NCBI GenBank assembly: GCA_031272155.1
Contig: JAISUI010000106.1
Location: forward strand, 1-36,028
From: Tannerella sp.
GTDB taxonomy: Bacteria > Bacteroidota > Bacteroidia > Bacteroidales > Tannerellaceae
Direction of reading: 5' to 3'
Length of the DNA: 36,028 nucleotides
Shown here: positions 34,710 through 36,028 of the stretch, in pieces
Position numbering within the stretch: position 1 is the stretch's first letter
How the letters are laid out: each line of letters opens with the position of its first letter
Position numbers and translations under genes: made by a program
Notes under the pieces: generated by a model
What the model was told of the DNA's origin: nothing
The model's input: only the letters and a program-made list of their open reading frames with translations
Database searches by the model: none

Positions 34710-34740
34710 CAAATGTAATAAAAATAGATTTTTGAGCAAA
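34710..34740 (-). promoter_or_regulatory. Promoter of the GH106-like gene
   Basis: On the minus strand, TACATTTG (34710-34717) with a TTTG -33 box (34737-34740) and a 19-base spacer. It lies 34 bases upstream of ATG 34676 and inside the longer alternative reading frame, supporting the shorter start. Confidence 0.72.
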
Positions 34741-34820
34741 CTTTTGAGGGGATATTTTTCAAGATTCCAACTTTTTTATTTTTTCATCAATCGGCATATC
34801 CGAATTAATTTCATCTTTGA

Positions 34821-35630
34821 TCATTTATTATCAACCACTTTCACGCTAATTATCCGAACATCTTTCTTCGGCCGGTCATACCGATCCTTCGGTTGTGCAG
34901 CAATGGCATCAAGTACATCAAAGCCTTCCGTCACTTCTCCAAAAACAATATATTTGCCGTCCAAATGCGGACATCCTCCGATAGAAGTATAGGCTTCGCG
35001 CTGTTCGGGCGTAAAGATCAGATGTCCCGGCGTGGCGTGTACAACTGAATCAACTTTAGCATTAATACTTATAACACGCTGATTATAGGCTTGTTTATCC
35101 GTAGTCTTGAGTGAATCCATTTCTGTTTTAAATGGATAATAAAACAACTCCATCGCCTTTTTGCGGGCTTTCTGGTTTGTGGCAAGTTCAAGGGTATCCA
35201 ACTGTCCCGAAGTATATATTTTACCCTGAACAATAAAGAATTGCGACATGTCCGACTTGTTTTTCGGATTAATGCTTGCATCTTGCCTTGGAGCGGCCAA
35301 AGCGCCTTTTTTATGAAAATACTCCTCATTGTTTTCCGGCATGATTTCCGCATTGCGATCACCTGCGCCAATACGCGCACCGGGGGCGGCATTGCGTGAA
35401 TCGGGCGATCCGCCCTGGATCATAAACTCAGGAATAACGCGGGTAAACAGCGTCCCGTTGAATTGCCCCTGTTTTACCCGTGCAAGAAAAGTACGGGTGT
35501 GGTTGGGAACATTATCATAGAGTTTGATTTTCATTGTCCCCAAGTTCGTTTGTATTTCCACAAACGTTTGTGCTTTAGCCGGTAAGCTAAAAATCACAAA
35601 ACAAAACAGGATTAGGATTGACAGTTTCAT
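34821..35630 (-). CDS. Exported cyclophilin-type peptidyl-prolyl isomerase
   Basis: A 269-residue protein with a Sec signal (cleavage after PAKA). The cyclophilin core shows VEIQTNLGTMKIKLYDNVPNH, GTLFTRVIPEFMIQGG (catalytic Arg in the FTRV context), SQFFIVQG and KYIVFGEVTEGFDVLDAI. An insert of about 60 residues, charged and helical, sits between SQFFIVQG and the last part of the fold. It probably helps protein folding in the periplasm. A short stretch with a hairpin separates it from mdh upstream. Confidence 0.92.
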   Translation of the reverse strand: MKLSILILFCFVIFSLPAKAQTFVEIQTNLGTMKIKLYDNVPNHTRTFLARVKQGQFNGTLFTRVIPEFMIQGGSPDSRNAAPGARIGAGDRNAEIMPENNEEYFHKKGALAAPRQDASINPKNKSDMSQFFIVQGKIYTSGQLDTLELATNQKARKKAMELFYYPFKTEMDSLKTTDKQAYNQRVISINAKVDSVVHATPGHLIFTPEQREAYTSIGGCPHLDGKYIVFGEVTEGFDVLDAIAAQPKDRYDRPKKDVRIISVKVVDNK

Positions 35631-35677
35631 ATTCGATATTTTTTAATTGACCGGTAGTCGAAACGGACAAACAACAA

Positions 35678-35716
35678 AAGAGTATAAGACCGCCTGAAAT
35701 GCAGTTTTATACTCTT
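35678..35716 (-). terminator. Probable terminator of mdh
   Basis: AAGAGTATAA (35678-35687) pairs with TTATACTCTT (35707-35716) around a 19-base loop. Read on the minus strand the stem is followed by TTTGTTGTTTG. It lies 16 bases past the mdh stop. Confidence 0.6.
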
Positions 35717-35731
35717 CTATCAACAACAAAA

Positions 35732-36028
35732 TCAAAGTATGCCGGTGTCCTTCAGCACCTGATTCACCTTACGCGTAGCGTCGGCAGAGGCCTGGAAGGC
35801 TTCTTTTTCAGCTGCATTAATCGGAAATTCCACGATCTTTTCCCAACCGCCCTTGCCAAGCAGCACGGGAACGCCGATGACAAGGTCTTTCTGTCCGTAT
35901 TCGCCTTCAAGCAGGACAGCGCCGGGGATGATCCGTTTCTGGTCGTTGATAATCGCTTCGACCATACTTGCGGAAGCAGCGCCGGGAGCGTACCATGCTG
36001 ATGTGCCGAGCAAGCCGGTCAGCGTCGC
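35732..36028 (-). CDS. mdh: Malate dehydrogenase, C-terminal fragment
   Basis: The last 98 codons of the gene; the start is beyond the window edge. The peptide LLGTSAWYAPGAASASMVEA, KRIIPGAVLLEGEYGQKDL and IGVPVLLGKGGWEKIVEFPI matches the end of lactate/malate dehydrogenases as found in Bacteroidota. The NAD and catalytic parts are not visible. A terminator-like hairpin follows. Confidence 0.85.
   Translation of the reverse strand, partial: ATLTGLLGTSAWYAPGAASASMVEAIINDQKRIIPGAVLLEGEYGQKDLVIGVPVLLGKGGWEKIVEFPINAAEKEAFQASADATRKVNQVLKDTGIL

Overview
The window looks like chromosomal DNA of a Bacteroidota bacterium, most likely order Bacteroidales. This rests on repeated TAnnTTTG promoter -7 boxes with TTTG-like -33 boxes about 19-21 bases upstream, a UpxY-type NusG paralogue, a fabD-DUF5063-exonuclease-rlmI gene string, pyruvate phosphate dikinase, and many exported glycoside hydrolases and lipoproteins. 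No transposase, integrase, rRNA or CRISPR array was seen. The species cannot be named from this.

Layout. 1-219: end of an M20-type amidohydrolase. 216-1382 (-): six-bladed propeller lipoprotein. 1437-4654 (-): operon fabD, DUF5063, 3'-5' exonuclease, rlmI. 4783-8226 (+): tatA, tatC and a class A penicillin-binding protein, then dnaB (8321-9853). 9932-11134 (-): GH99/WbsX-like lipoprotein. 11342-12673 (+): NhaC-type antiporter, overlapping tail to tail with trmH-like and glmM-type genes (12624-14604, -). 14779-17499 (+): ppdK with an intrinsic terminator. 17628-25349 (+): an eight-gene phospho-signalling locus. 25415-25499: tRNA-Ser(UGA) with terminator. 25685-28147 (+): GH95. 28234-30993 (-): operon of glycerophosphodiesterase, GH10-like hydrolase and UpxY-like protein. 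30994-31820: an 827-base gap with a 22-bp tandem repeat array, two micro-ORFs and strong hairpins. 31821-34676 (-): GH106-like enzyme with a Tat signal. 34821-35630 (-): cyclophilin. 35732-36028 (-): end of malate dehydrogenase.

The most interesting part is 17.6-25.3 kb. It encodes a receiver-less LytTR regulator, a membrane FHA/zinc-ribbon protein, a very acidic 73-residue protein, a zinc-ribbon/FHA protein, a PP2C phosphatase, a transmembrane Ser/Thr kinase, a periplasmic helical-repeat/outer-membrane-barrel-like protein, and an FN3-like/Kelch lipoprotein. All lie on one strand with overlaps or short gaps. A 21-bp-spaced direct repeat resembling a LytTR operator precedes the acidic gene. 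The acidic protein has an 11-residue period, no Lys, Arg or His, and all three of its threonines in TxxD contexts, a pattern FHA domains can bind when phosphorylated. I infer a kinase-phosphatase-FHA switch linked to the cell envelope, with the acidic protein as a candidate phospho-ligand. This is a hypothesis from sequence.

The second unexplained element is the gap at 31.0-31.8 kb. A promoter-like box, a 46-residue ORF running into eight 22-bp palindrome-containing units, a signal-peptide-only ORF and a 17-bp perfect hairpin lie in order, which suggests a small transcription unit or the remains of one.
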